A stretch of 64,000 bases of DNA from Kosakonia radicincitans DSM 16656. Lineage in GTDB: Bacteria > Pseudomonadota > Gammaproteobacteria > Enterobacterales > Enterobacteriaceae. The stretch lies in the NCBI RefSeq assembly GCF_000280495.2, contig NZ_CP018016.1, positions 4,898,001 to 4,962,000 on the forward strand, read 5' to 3'. The number at the start of each line of letters is the position of its first letter. Within the stretch, counting starts at the first letter, position 1. Below are positions 55,099-63,817 of this stretch, piece by piece. The notes beneath the pieces were generated by a model. That model was not told the origin of the DNA, did no database searches, and saw only the letters and a program-made list of their open reading frames with translations. A program made the translations under genes and the position numbers.

Positions 55099-55602
55099 TC
55101 CCTCTTCTCAGGTTGCGCTACTGTATAACGCTTCTGTGTAGGGTAAATGACGGTGACCCACTATCAACCATCTGCAGCTTCTACCCGCTTGATAAGAATT
55201 ATCGAAAGGGCCCGCTCACATCGGAATATAAGCACTAAGAATAAACAAACTGCGGGTTTTTATTCGCCTTACCCTAATATCTGATGACGGAACATGATCT
55301 AAAACATAAATTAATAGCCACATGGAATTAAATCACATATGATTTAACTTTAAATTCACAATTAAAATATATTAAGGACCTTTATTCAGACACTTAATAT
55401 TTTTTAACTTCATTTTTTGAAAAATCTGATAATAACATACATAGATTGCATGCTTCGCAAAATCAAACATAATACAATAAATGGATGTAAATCAAAAAAT
55501 GCCCATCTAATACAAATTGCAATATTTTAAACTCATTCGGTTACACAAGTTTCCTTTTAGATATTTGCTTTTTGATGTTTGTTGGCGCGTAATGGACCAG
55601 CT
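55099..55602. promoter_or_regulatory. 504-base AT-rich region upstream of EAL gene
   Basis: No gene found. The stretch is much richer in A+T than the flanking genes on its left, with many A/T runs from 55,290 to 55,560. It must hold the promoter of the EAL/HTH pair. The composition is typical of acquired DNA silenced by H-NS. Confidence 0.4.
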
Positions 55603-56415
55603 ATGAAACAATTCAATGATGAAAGAGATTACCATGACATGTTCGATGACATTTTCGAGAAATGGAATGTCACGACATTTTTTCAACCAATCATTGATAC
55701 CCGAGCTAATCGTGTATACGGCATTGATGCAACGGCGTGGTTGCAAAGCAAAGGCTCCAATTGCACGGATTTTATTTCACCCCATGACTTCCTGACCGCA
55801 GCAGAGAAAAGTGGTGAAATCATCAGTATTACAAAAGAACTATTGCTGCAAATCCAGGATTATCTGGCCAACCATGGTGATATTGATAAATGCCGTGAGT
55901 TGCGTTTTTTTATAAAAATTAGCCCATTGCATTTATTCAGCGAAAATATTATGGAGTTCGCAGAAGATTGTATTCAAACTGCCAAAAAGCTCGATAAACT
56001 AAACGCCAAACTGGTTATTGAAGTCAACTCCCGCATTCCGTTCGACTTAATTCATAAATTAAAACTACTCTCTGCACTGTTGACTATACAAAAAAATACC
56101 TTCTTTGCCCTCGGTGATTTTGGTGCCGGACACTCCAATATTGAAATGCTTTTTGGTTTCGACTTTCATTATATAAAAATCGACAAAAGTATGTTTTTCC
56201 CGTTGACGGACAAAGTCATCATGCATGGTTTCGCCGATGATTTAATGAGTGGTTTAAGCAAACAGAACACAGATATCATCGTTAGCGGCATAGACTCAGT
56301 TTACCATTTGCAGTACTTTTTAAATAAAAATGTGTCATTGTTCCAGGGGGAACTATTCAAAGCTCCTGTAGCCTATAAAAACTTTAACGGATTAGATTAT
56401 TTCGACTATGGATGA
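55603..56415 (+). CDS. Degenerate EAL-domain protein
   Basis: A 270-residue single-domain EAL-fold protein of cytoplasmic type. Fold landmarks are present (FFQPIID, FALGDFGAGHSNIEML, FDFHYIKIDKS, then FQGELF). The catalytic EAL/ExLxR motif is YGIDATAW, so the glutamate is Asp and the leucine Thr; the metal-binding DDFG is GDFG. It is probably unable to cleave cyclic di-GMP and more likely a protein-binding regulator, as YdiV-type proteins are. The start at 55603 is preferred over a TTG at 55579. Its stop overlaps the next gene's ATG (ATGA), so the two are coupled. Confidence 0.8.
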   Translation: MKQFNDERDYHDMFDDIFEKWNVTTFFQPIIDTRANRVYGIDATAWLQSKGSNCTDFISPHDFLTAAEKSGEIISITKELLLQIQDYLANHGDIDKCRELRFFIKISPLHLFSENIMEFAEDCIQTAKKLDKLNAKLVIEVNSRIPFDLIHKLKLLSALLTIQKNTFFALGDFGAGHSNIEMLFGFDFHYIKIDKSMFFPLTDKVIMHGFADDLMSGLSKQNTDIIVSGIDSVYHLQYFLNKNVSLFQGELFKAPVAYKNFNGLDYFDYG

Positions 56416-56939
56416 CAGTTATGAACGTGATATGTAAGATCCTCGACCCTTTCAAAAAAATAGCAATCGAATCTTTTTTTTCAGGTACGGATATTGAGGG
56501 TGACAACCAGACGCTCATCTTCATTGAAGAGATCTACTTCGATGATATATTTGGCATCATCGATGAACTCCTCAGTTGTATCATCAAATTCCCGGACGCG
56601 CTGGTTATCATCCTTTCGGAACGAGATAACAGCTACACGACCAATGCACGTCTGGGAGTTGCGGAGTTCATCGAAGATGTTAAGAAGAAAATTAATGAAA
56701 GAAAATCGACGGCGAATCTCTATCTCTACTATTACGACATTTTAAAACCCCGTAAAAAAATTCATCTCTATCTCATGATATTCAAAAAGTATATGCAGAT
56801 TGGCAATGTTAATAGAGTAGCAAAAATGTACAACCTGAATGAAAAACAAGTCTACTACTATATAAACAGATTAAAAGAGATATACGGATTAAAAAGCTTC
56901 CAGAATCTCGTGCCTTTTTTGAAGTGGATAGGCAGATAG
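56412..56939 (+). CDS. Small helix-turn-helix regulator coupled to EAL protein
   Basis: A 175-residue (or 172 from an ATG at 56421) AT-rich gene. The C-terminal part reads as a LuxR-like helix-turn-helix (GNVNRVAKMYNLNEKQVYYYINRLKEIYGL). The N-terminal ~110 residues resemble an atypical receiver (LIFIEEIYFDDIFGIIDELLS...ALVIILSERDN) without an obvious phosphorylation site. Lysine- and tyrosine-rich composition differs from the core genome. I infer a transcription factor held or released by the EAL-like protein. Target genes unknown; the envelope operon that converges on it is the nearest candidate. Confidence 0.65.
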   Translation: MTVMNVICKILDPFKKIAIESFFSGTDIEGDNQTLIFIEEIYFDDIFGIIDELLSCIIKFPDALVIILSERDNSYTTNARLGVAEFIEDVKKKINERKSTANLYLYYYDILKPRKKIHLYLMIFKKYMQIGNVNRVAKMYNLNEKQVYYYINRLKEIYGLKSFQNLVPFLKWIGR

Positions 56940-56965
56940 AATCAGATATCCTCATGCGCTTAATG

Positions 56966-56999
56966 ATTCCGTCTGTGCATTGCGATGCACAGACGGAAT
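56966..56999. terminator. Perfect 15-bp hairpin between convergent units
   Basis: ATTCCGTCTGTGCAT pairs without mismatch with ATGCACAGACGGAAT across a TGCG loop. It lies 27 bases after the HTH stop and 17 bases beyond the end of the minus-strand operon. It is well placed as a shared bidirectional terminator, although neither side has a long T-run. Confidence 0.7.
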
Positions 57000-57015
57000 T
57001 AACAGCTAAGACAAA

Positions 57016-58020
57016 TTACCACACCCCCGATTTCTTTTTAATCTCATCCCAGCGAAGGTACATATCGCATGACATCATAAAGTCGTTATGCCACCGCCAG
57101 TATGCGTGATAATAGTAGTAGATAAGGCAAGGTGTGTAGCACAATAAAAACCAGACCTCAAACCAGATTTTTATTGCGGAAAGCATCATCACCAGACACA
57201 AAAATGAGATCCAGGAAAACTCCACCACCGATAATAATATCAACCTTTGCCAGAGCGGTTTTGCGTACAAAGCGCGTAATGGTAAAACGGGAGAAAAAAA
57301 CAAATTAATCTCGTTGAGAAACAGGCGCCCAAGAAAAACATAGCGTTTTGTAAAACATAAAAAGAGCAGGTTAACCGCCAAAACGACAGCACAAAGAATA
57401 CACATGGTAATAATTGACTTCAGCGTGAAATAATTACCGTATAAATCAAATTGTGCCTTATCGCGCAAGGGAATGATGGTCAACAGACTCAACGCCGTAC
57501 TGGCTACTACGGAAAGCAGTAAATATTGTGACAGATTTTTGTAACGGCCCTTTTCAACAACGGATGTCGGCATCTGCTTTAAATAACTATGGCGCGCAAC
57601 AGAAAACAGGGCGTAAATGACAGGCGGAACGCTAACGGCCAAAGAAATTGCTGCTCCGGCCGGATAAATCAACATAATGAGCCCAGCAGAATACAGCGCA
57701 AAAATAAAAGAAGACAACGCTGCGGCGATAAGCGGGTGCGTGAATAACCTCTCTTTCGGGCCGCACGCTTTACCTTTGAAGTAAGAAAAATCAATATTCT
57801 TAATTACGCATTTGTATGCCCAGTATGCTTTCAGATCGGAGATAACGTTATAAAACACCAGTGCGCAGATGCCGCCGATGAAACCTGCATCGCGCAATGA
57901 AAGAGTAAAATCCGCATTGCGCCAGTAAAAACCCAGCAGCACCAGAGTCACAATATAGAAAAATAATATATTGCGTTTATCCTGGAAGCGGATGAAGGTT
58001 AAATAATCTGGAATCATCAT
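57016..58020 (-). CDS. Polytopic membrane protein of unknown function
   Basis: A 334-residue protein with about eight hydrophobic segments (for example ILFFYIVTLVLLGFYW, ALYSAGLIMLIYPAGAAISL, and MLSAIKIWFEVWFLLCY). The C-terminus is rich in Trp, His and Tyr (YYYYHAYWRWHNDFMM) and cytoplasmically charged (RWDEIKKKSGVW). I recognise no family. It is the last gene of the envelope operon, seven bases after the acyltransferase stop. It could be a transporter or acyl-processing enzyme; there is no motif to decide. Confidence 0.75.
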   Translation of the reverse strand: MMIPDYLTFIRFQDKRNILFFYIVTLVLLGFYWRNADFTLSLRDAGFIGGICALVFYNVISDLKAYWAYKCVIKNIDFSYFKGKACGPKERLFTHPLIAAALSSFIFALYSAGLIMLIYPAGAAISLAVSVPPVIYALFSVARHSYLKQMPTSVVEKGRYKNLSQYLLLSVVASTALSLLTIIPLRDKAQFDLYGNYFTLKSIITMCILCAVVLAVNLLFLCFTKRYVFLGRLFLNEINLFFSPVLPLRALYAKPLWQRLILLSVVEFSWISFLCLVMMLSAIKIWFEVWFLLCYTPCLIYYYYHAYWRWHNDFMMSCDMYLRWDEIKKKSGVW

Positions 58021-58027
58021 TACACCG

Positions 58028-58957
58028 CTACATTGCTATTGCTTTTCGGCAATGGATAACCTGCCCGACATCAAACCCGGCGAAATCCTGCAACATTTGC
58101 CCCAGATAAGGTTTATTGCTTATTTCCACAAACCGGACAGGCTGTGCGCGCTGTAAAAAGTGCGACAGAGAATCTCGCCATTTCACCGTATGGGTCAGAT
58201 GCAAGGATAAGTTTTCTTTGATCATGGCGGGATCTGCTTCGGATTTTGCTGTCACATTCATCAGAACATCATGCTGTGGCGGGAGGATCGCGATCCCGGC
58301 CAGATAGTCCCGCATTGGCTGAACGCCTTCAGCCATTAAACGCGTGTGCCATGCGCCGCTCACACCCAGTTTAATCGCCTCGTGGCCTTCAGCGAGTAAT
58401 ACTCTGGCGAAATCATTCAGCGCCGATACCTGCCCGCCAACGACTTGCTGGCGAGGAGTATTATCGCAACTGATGTCCAGCTCAATACCTGAACGGCTGA
58501 TGATGTTGCGTAGCGTGTCGTAATCCACGCCTTTTAACGCCAGCATTGTTCCCTTATTTTTCTCGCTTTGCTGGTGCATCAGGTTGGCCCTGAACCGTAT
58601 AAGTTCGAACACGGTTTCCAGTGTGAGCGCCCCTGAAGCATATAACGCGCTGTATTCCCCCACGCTATGCCCGCAAGATCCGACAACCGGCGCATCGGCG
58701 AAACGTTCGCGCCAGAGGCTATACAACGTGACGTTAATCGCCGTCACGGCAATTTGTTGCACGGTAGTCTGAATCAGCCGATTCATCGGCCCTTTCAGAC
58801 AGAGCCGACGCAGATCCACACCAGCAATATCGCTGGCGCAATCCCAGATGGACTTAGTGGTCTCATTGATATCCCACAGATCGCTGCCCATACCAATAAC
58901 GGGATTCCCCTGGCCAGAGAATAACAATACAACCGGTTGTGATAGAGTATTTGTCAT
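58028..58957 (-). CDS. Acyltransferase of the FabD (malonyl-CoA:ACP transacylase) family
   Basis: A 309-residue cytoplasmic acyltransferase. The catalytic serine lies in GHSVGEYSALYASGAL and the paired histidine in GVSGAWHTRLM. LLFSGQGNPVIGMGSDLW is the family N-terminal signature, and NVTA in VLMNVTAK fits trans-AT polyketide acyltransferases at least as well as housekeeping FabD. Housekeeping fabD sits in the fab operon, so this is a specialised copy. Gene order with export proteins suggests it loads a malonyl or similar extender for an acyl or polyketide chain. RBS AAGGTGG, 13 bases after the porin-like gene. Confidence 0.85.
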   Translation of the reverse strand: MTNTLSQPVVLLFSGQGNPVIGMGSDLWDINETTKSIWDCASDIAGVDLRRLCLKGPMNRLIQTTVQQIAVTAINVTLYSLWRERFADAPVVGSCGHSVGEYSALYASGALTLETVFELIRFRANLMHQQSEKNKGTMLALKGVDYDTLRNIISRSGIELDISCDNTPRQQVVGGQVSALNDFARVLLAEGHEAIKLGVSGAWHTRLMAEGVQPMRDYLAGIAILPPQHDVLMNVTAKSEADPAMIKENLSLHLTHTVKWRDSLSHFLQRAQPVRFVEISNKPYLGQMLQDFAGFDVGQVIHCRKAIAM

Positions 58958-58970
58958 TATATTGCCACCT

Positions 58971-60359
58971 TTACATATAGTATTTAAGGCCTAAATAGAC
59001 ACCGAACATATCGCCATATAATGCGAATTCAGAGTCAGAACTTCCCGTCGACATAAATGCGCCGGTATAGCCTTCAAGCCGATCATCAATAATATTTAGC
59101 GGTGTGTTATAGTTAACACCTAATACTGAACTGTGATCGACAAGGTTAAACACCACATAAGGTTGTAGCGTTGACTGGTTATCCATCTTAATACTTGACC
59201 AGGTATTAAGATAATGTTTCCCCTGAAGCATCTTTTTATTTGCAGTATTATTTATCTCTGAGGCCATCAAATACTTATAAGAGTCAAAAATATCATCAAT
59301 GAAGAAAAAACCGGTGCGGCTATTTAATGACTGAATAAAATCAGTTTGTTTACGCCATTCCGCCCGGGAATACCCTTCGCTCTGATAATAATATTCCAGG
59401 CCAAACAGGTTAAAGTTATCCGTCGCATATTGCCCACCCACGGCCACTTCAACCCCCTCTTTCTCCTGCGTGCTATAAAGGGAAGAAGGGAACTCGAACT
59501 CTTCGACCATTGCTGCATTTTCAGGGGAGAAATGACGCCACTGCTGCCCGGTGTGATAAGCCGCTTCCGCGTTAATCATCAGTTGCGGCGTCAGGTTATA
59601 GCTATCCGCCAAGGCCACAGAGCGCGTTTCCCCAAGCAGCAAGCTCGCCGTAGGAAGGTGTTTTTCAAAGCGATGATCGGTGTAATTTAGCAAATAATCT
59701 TCACGGCTATTGCTTCGCACATTGGCAGACCAGTCGCCAGAAGCGAGATGGCGCTTACCGGCATCCGCTAATTTCGGAACGACTGAGAACGAGAGCGAAT
59801 AATCCTGCGTATCTTCAGATAGCTTCACCTGCCACGGGGATTCCTGGAACACTGGCTCCATCAGCGGATCGTAAAGACGCGTGCTTTTGAACCCGGCATA
59901 GTAGCTATTGCGTAAATCAGCAGGCGATCGCAGGAAAAAAAGCCCGGCTTTTTGACTGAACTTGCCCGCCTCAAGCTGAACGCTGTCCGAGACGTTATAA
60001 ATAACGCTGAGCCTGTCGATCAAAGCGCGTGAATGGCTTCGATCTTCTTCAAAGCCACTGTTGGCATGCAATGGACGGTAAGTGAGCCCATACAGTGAGA
60101 AATTCAGATCCAGCTGATTGTCGATGATTGCGCAACCGCCTTTGAGGTTGATGCCGAAATTATTATAAATATTGCTTTTGCTGAATGGATTATTGCCACC
60201 GACCTGCCAGATCGACGGTTGTTTATTCACATACGATGTCTGCGCATAGAGCACAACATCCGTGTTCTGTGCAACTTCTTCGCCGGATAAACAATCAGCC
60301 CACAGGGTTGTTGGCAAAGCAGAAAAAACCAGCGTAATCAACGGGAGTGAATATTTCAT
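58971..60359 (-). CDS. Outer-membrane beta-barrel protein of unknown specificity
   Basis: A 462-residue secreted protein. The signal peptide ends near TLWA and the body is a run of alternating amphipathic strands (YVNKQPSIWQVGG, LNFSLYGLTYRPLH, and many others) ending GVYLGLKYYM. The size and pattern fit a 16-18-strand porin or exporter. Cysteines near the N-terminus (DCLSGEE, GGCAIID) could form a disulphide. It overlaps the LolA-like gene by four bases. It is probably the outer-membrane outlet of the operon's product. Confidence 0.72.
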   Translation of the reverse strand: MKYSLPLITLVFSALPTTLWADCLSGEEVAQNTDVVLYAQTSYVNKQPSIWQVGGNNPFSKSNIYNNFGINLKGGCAIIDNQLDLNFSLYGLTYRPLHANSGFEEDRSHSRALIDRLSVIYNVSDSVQLEAGKFSQKAGLFFLRSPADLRNSYYAGFKSTRLYDPLMEPVFQESPWQVKLSEDTQDYSLSFSVVPKLADAGKRHLASGDWSANVRSNSREDYLLNYTDHRFEKHLPTASLLLGETRSVALADSYNLTPQLMINAEAAYHTGQQWRHFSPENAAMVEEFEFPSSLYSTQEKEGVEVAVGGQYATDNFNLFGLEYYYQSEGYSRAEWRKQTDFIQSLNSRTGFFFIDDIFDSYKYLMASEINNTANKKMLQGKHYLNTWSSIKMDNQSTLQPYVVFNLVDHSSVLGVNYNTPLNIIDDRLEGYTGAFMSTGSSDSEFALYGDMFGVYLGLKYYM

Positions 60360-61141
60360 TTTGCCTCCCGCTGAAGATGTTCACGTGTAAAGTGAGATTC
60401 AGGTAACGACTCCAGACGAACATCACTGTAATCCATGGCGGAAAAACTTTTCTCATGGCGTACGTCCTGCACAATAATCCGCATTGGCCTCATCTTCCCT
60501 AATACCGGCTGATAATTCAGATACCGAACTTCTTTAAGTAATTTGTCATCAAGAGAGTAATAATCAGCTTTATAAGGCCGATTTTCATCGCCAGCTTCAA
60601 CGTAATAGATAATTTTTGGCCAGGTTGCTTCGGCATAGGTTCGCGTCAGCTCCAGTTTGTAACATTGATTATCGCCACAATTTTCCATGCCCTGCAGAGT
60701 CGCCTGATAGGCATATTCAAAGTTAGTCACAATCACGTCACTATTAGATATTTGCCCCATCAATCTTTGCTGGCGAGAAATTGGTACCGGTCGCCGTAGC
60801 CCTGGAGAATAAAACCATAAGTCATACCAGTCGGAAAGCATCACTTTACCTTTATCACGCGGCGGATAAATAAAGCGAACTAAAGAGCGGGCATCTGCTT
60901 TCATCTCCCCTTCAGACTTCATAAAACGCATTGAGATATCCAGCACCTGTCTGCTTTCTGGCTTCTCTTCGCCATTTTTATATTCGCTCACCGCGAGCGT
61001 ATAGCGGAAAGGTTTATTGGGAGAACGGATCTCATCCGCACGACGAATAATATCGATAGCGTTATCGCCAGGCGCGGCGAAGGCACAGGCTGAAAGAAGC
61101 CCAAGGCAGGCAATTCCTTTGCCAAATAGCGTAATTTTCAT
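60356..61141 (-). CDS. LolA-like periplasmic protein (outer-membrane lipoprotein-sorting family)
   Basis: A 261-residue exported protein. The signal peptide is MKITLFGKGIACLGLLSACAFA, with no lipobox at the cleavage site. Mature motifs IIRRADEIRSPNKPF, RSLVRFIYPPRDKGKVML, and ANFEYAYQ-like NSDVIVTNFEYAYQATL fit the LolA-like (PF17131-type) family that accompanies FtsX/LolCDE and RND exporters. Start 61141 opens the signal peptide; an ATG at 61198 would not. It probably ferries a hydrophobic product across the periplasm to the outer-membrane protein beside it. Confidence 0.8.
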   Translation of the reverse strand: MKITLFGKGIACLGLLSACAFAAPGDNAIDIIRRADEIRSPNKPFRYTLAVSEYKNGEEKPESRQVLDISMRFMKSEGEMKADARSLVRFIYPPRDKGKVMLSDWYDLWFYSPGLRRPVPISRQQRLMGQISNSDVIVTNFEYAYQATLQGMENCGDNQCYKLELTRTYAEATWPKIIYYVEAGDENRPYKADYYSLDDKLLKEVRYLNYQPVLGKMRPMRIIVQDVRHEKSFSAMDYSDVRLESLPESHFTREHLQREAK

Positions 61142-61154
61142 ATTACGAGTTTCC

Positions 61155-62459
61155 CTAAGAAAATTTAAAAGCATCCGATATATTAAGACGAGAGGCACGC
61201 AACGCCGGTAAAACAGAAGCTGCAGTCGCGGTTAATAGCGGCAGCATCAGCGTAATAAATAACAAATCATAACTGCTGGTTTTAATAAAAGCGGTGTAGC
61301 CTAAAGTTTGCCCAGGCGACGGCGGCATTGCGATGCCGTAAAGATTAATCACTGAAGCGATAGCAAAACCAATGCCGAGGCTTCCAACAGCGCCAATCAT
61401 GCCGACAAAAATCCCTTCCAGTAAAAACAATCGGGTAACGTGGAGAGGTTTTAAACCAATGGCGCGCAGCGTCGTGATCTCCCTTGTCCGCTCGACGATA
61501 TTCATGGTCATTGAATTACCGATCATAAAGATAACGATCAATGCAACAATCAGTTTAATAAAGAAATAGATCCCGGATAATAAGCTCTCAACCTGCTGAT
61601 AAAATAGCGAGGTATCCTTCCACTCTTTCACAATTAGCGGCAGATGGTTTTTCTCGATAAATTTTCTCAGCCTGGCGCTGAATGCGGCTGTATTATCCTC
61701 TTTCAGTAAAATTAACACCTTACTCACGCCGTCGGTTTCCATCATGCGCTGCGCGGTTTCAAGCGGCATTTTCAACGCCGTGTCGTCGTAATCTTTGATG
61801 CCGGATGCAAAAATGCCACGGATCTTCAGCGACAATGCGCCCTGTCCGCCTCGCGAATTAACCGTAATGGCATCCAGCCAGTCATCGTAATGAGCGCCGA
61901 GCGTTTGTGCCAGTCCGCGTCCTAAGGTGATGTGATCGGCTTTTATACGTGATAAGTCACTGCCAGAAATAAGTTTATCAAAGGATCCCAGTTTTAATGC
62001 CGGTAGCGGTTCGATACCCAGCGCGGAAAAATAGCTGGAGGTTTCATTTTCGTAATGAGAAATAACCCCGGTAAACTCCAGTTGCCCGGCAAGTGTAGAA
62101 ATATCTGCCGCCAGTTCCGGTTCGCTTAATATCGCCTGTTTTAAAGACGGGTAATCCGCAATCAGGCTTTTATTTTTATTGGACGTGGCAAAATAATTCT
62201 GGTGGTAGATCTGCACGTGACCACTATTCGTGCGGACCGTTTGCTCTTTTAAGATCCAGAACGAGTAATCGATAAATCCGCCATACAGGAAAATGGCGAC
62301 GCCCCCCAAAATAATCGCCGACAGGGTCGAAAATGAGCGGCGCTTATGTCGGAAGAGGTTGAGAAATGCGAATTTCACGTCCCGCGCATGCATCACGGTA
62401 CACCACAACAGAAAAAGCAGAATCAGTAGCACAATAGCGTTAATAAAGATCATGCTCAT
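61155..62459 (-). CDS. ABC transporter permease, FtsX/LolC/MacB type
   Basis: A 434-residue inner-membrane protein of the lipoprotein-export class. A short N-terminal segment MIFINAIVLLILLFLLW and the helix STLSAIILGGVAIFLYGG precede a large periplasmic domain (about 70-280). Three C-terminal helices follow (IKLIVALIVIFMIGNSM; a segment around 360; LLFITLMLPLLTATAAS), with the FtsX motif RTREITTLRAIGLKP. It starts directly after the preceding stop (TAA-ATG). It partners the ATPase at 63100, so the pair is LolCD-like. Confidence 0.85.
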   Translation of the reverse strand: MSMIFINAIVLLILLFLLWCTVMHARDVKFAFLNLFRHKRRSFSTLSAIILGGVAIFLYGGFIDYSFWILKEQTVRTNSGHVQIYHQNYFATSNKNKSLIADYPSLKQAILSEPELAADISTLAGQLEFTGVISHYENETSSYFSALGIEPLPALKLGSFDKLISGSDLSRIKADHITLGRGLAQTLGAHYDDWLDAITVNSRGGQGALSLKIRGIFASGIKDYDDTALKMPLETAQRMMETDGVSKVLILLKEDNTAAFSARLRKFIEKNHLPLIVKEWKDTSLFYQQVESLLSGIYFFIKLIVALIVIFMIGNSMTMNIVERTREITTLRAIGLKPLHVTRLFLLEGIFVGMIGAVGSLGIGFAIASVINLYGIAMPPSPGQTLGYTAFIKTSSYDLLFITLMLPLLTATAASVLPALRASRLNISDAFKFS

Positions 62460-63116
62460 TTACTCACCCTTCACCAGCGGCAGCAGCACCTGCGCCACTT
62501 CATTCTCATCCCACGCAGGCGCAACGTTGTTATGTAATTCCAGTGCCTTTGCCGCGACAGCGTCCTGGAGTTTTATTTGTGCCAAAAGCTGTGCGGCTTG
62601 CGGGTATTTTTTGCAGTTATAGAGCGCGAGATAACGCATATGCTGGATCCGCGCAATTTGTGCAGGGTTAAAGAGCGTCTTATCTTTCAGCATCCATTCG
62701 GTATCCTTGATCGTGACCGCGCAGCGTCCCATTTCCGGCGCCAGCCAGGCATCGACGCGTGCACGCATATAGCGCACCCGTAAATTATCTTCATGGCTGT
62801 CAATAGCTTCATCGAGGTAGAAAAAACCGGTTTTGGCATATTCAGACGCGTTAATAAAGTCGTTCACCGCTGAGGCGTTTTCCGCCTGGCGCAGCACGCC
62901 CCAGGCATAAAAGATTAACGAGACGACATTTTTTGTTTCGCCATACTCTTTGAACAGTGCGCTGGTTACGATGGCCAGTTGATCGGGCTGTGCCGGGAAA
63001 CCGCTCCGCATAACGCTTTCAACCGCCGGTACGCTGGAAGCATTGGCCACACCCGCGCAGGTAATGCTAAGCAGCCCTGCGCAGATAACGTCCCGCCATT
63101 TACGCCCTTGAGTCAT
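62460..63116 (-). CDS. Exported helical protein of unknown function
   Basis: A 218-residue protein with a signal peptide ([22 protein letters not shown], cleavage near NAS). The mature part is wholly helical with repeated aromatic/Ala patterns (LYNCKKYPQAAQLLAQIKLQDA), TPR-like in look, and would be periplasmic. I do not recognise the family. Start 63116 has GGAGGA upstream and overlaps the ATPase stop by 17 bases. Conserved order inside the export operon suggests an accessory to the LolCD-like transporter. Confidence 0.7.
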   Translation of the reverse strand: MTQGRKWRDVICAGLLSITCAGVANASSVPAVESVMRSGFPAQPDQLAIVTSALFKEYGETKNVVSLIFYAWGVLRQAENASAVNDFINASEYAKTGFFYLDEAIDSHEDNLRVRYMRARVDAWLAPEMGRCAVTIKDTEWMLKDKTLFNPAQIARIQHMRYLALYNCKKYPQAAQLLAQIKLQDAVAAKALELHNNVAPAWDENEVAQVLLPLVKGE

Positions 63117-63807
63117 ACACCAATCCTCCATCCTTAATTTCTACCACCCGGCGCGCGCACTCCTTTAACTGCGCGGAATGCGTGGAGATGATGAATGTGG
63201 TCTTCGTCTGCTGATTGATATGCAGCAGAAGTTCCAGAATGGCTTCGCCGGTTGCCATATCCAGGTTACCGGTCGGTTCATCGGCGATAACGACCGCCGG
63301 GTCATGCGCCAGGGCTCTGGCAATCGCCACCCGCTGCTGCTGCCCGCCGGAGAGCTGGCCAGGTTTACGGTTGGCAAAATCTTCCAGACCAACACGATTC
63401 AGTAAGTCACGCGTTCTTTCACGCGCCTCTTTTTTACCGAAATGACCATTCAGGATCAGGGGATAAAAAACGTTATCAAAAACATTCAGAACAGGAATGA
63501 GATTGAAAAATTGAAAAATAAATCCCAGATGCTTACCGCGCACCGTTGATAACTCTTCTTCCGGTAATACATTGAGTAATTTATTCAAAAACATCACCGC
63601 TCCGGATGTCGGCTGATCGATACCAGACATGATATTTAGCAACGTACTTTTTCCGCTGCCCGAAGGGCCGCATAATGCCAGAAATTCACCTTTCGCGATT
63701 TCCAGATTAATATCCCTCAGCGCGTCGATTTTTCCCTCGCCGGAACCATAGCTCTTCGAAATATGACTAAGTAATATTGCTGGTAGTTCTCTGATTATGT
63801 CACTCAT
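63100..63807 (-). CDS. ABC transporter ATPase, LolD/MacB type
   Basis: A 235-residue ATPase. Walker A is GPSGSGKST, the signature LSGGQQQR, Walker [13 protein letters not shown], and the [17 protein letters not shown]-loop is the LolD/MacB/FtsE signature. It powers the FtsX-type permease at 61155. RBS is not strong. The start 63807 is 10 bases after the upstream gene's stop. Confidence 0.9.
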   Translation of the reverse strand: MSDIIRELPAILLSHISKSYGSGEGKIDALRDINLEIAKGEFLALCGPSGSGKSTLLNIMSGIDQPTSGAVMFLNKLLNVLPEEELSTVRGKHLGFIFQFFNLIPVLNVFDNVFYPLILNGHFGKKEARERTRDLLNRVGLEDFANRKPGQLSGGQQQRVAIARALAHDPAVVIADEPTGNLDMATGEAILELLLHINQQTKTTFIISTHSAQLKECARRVVEIKDGGLVYDSRA

Positions 63808-63817
63808 CGCAATGTCG

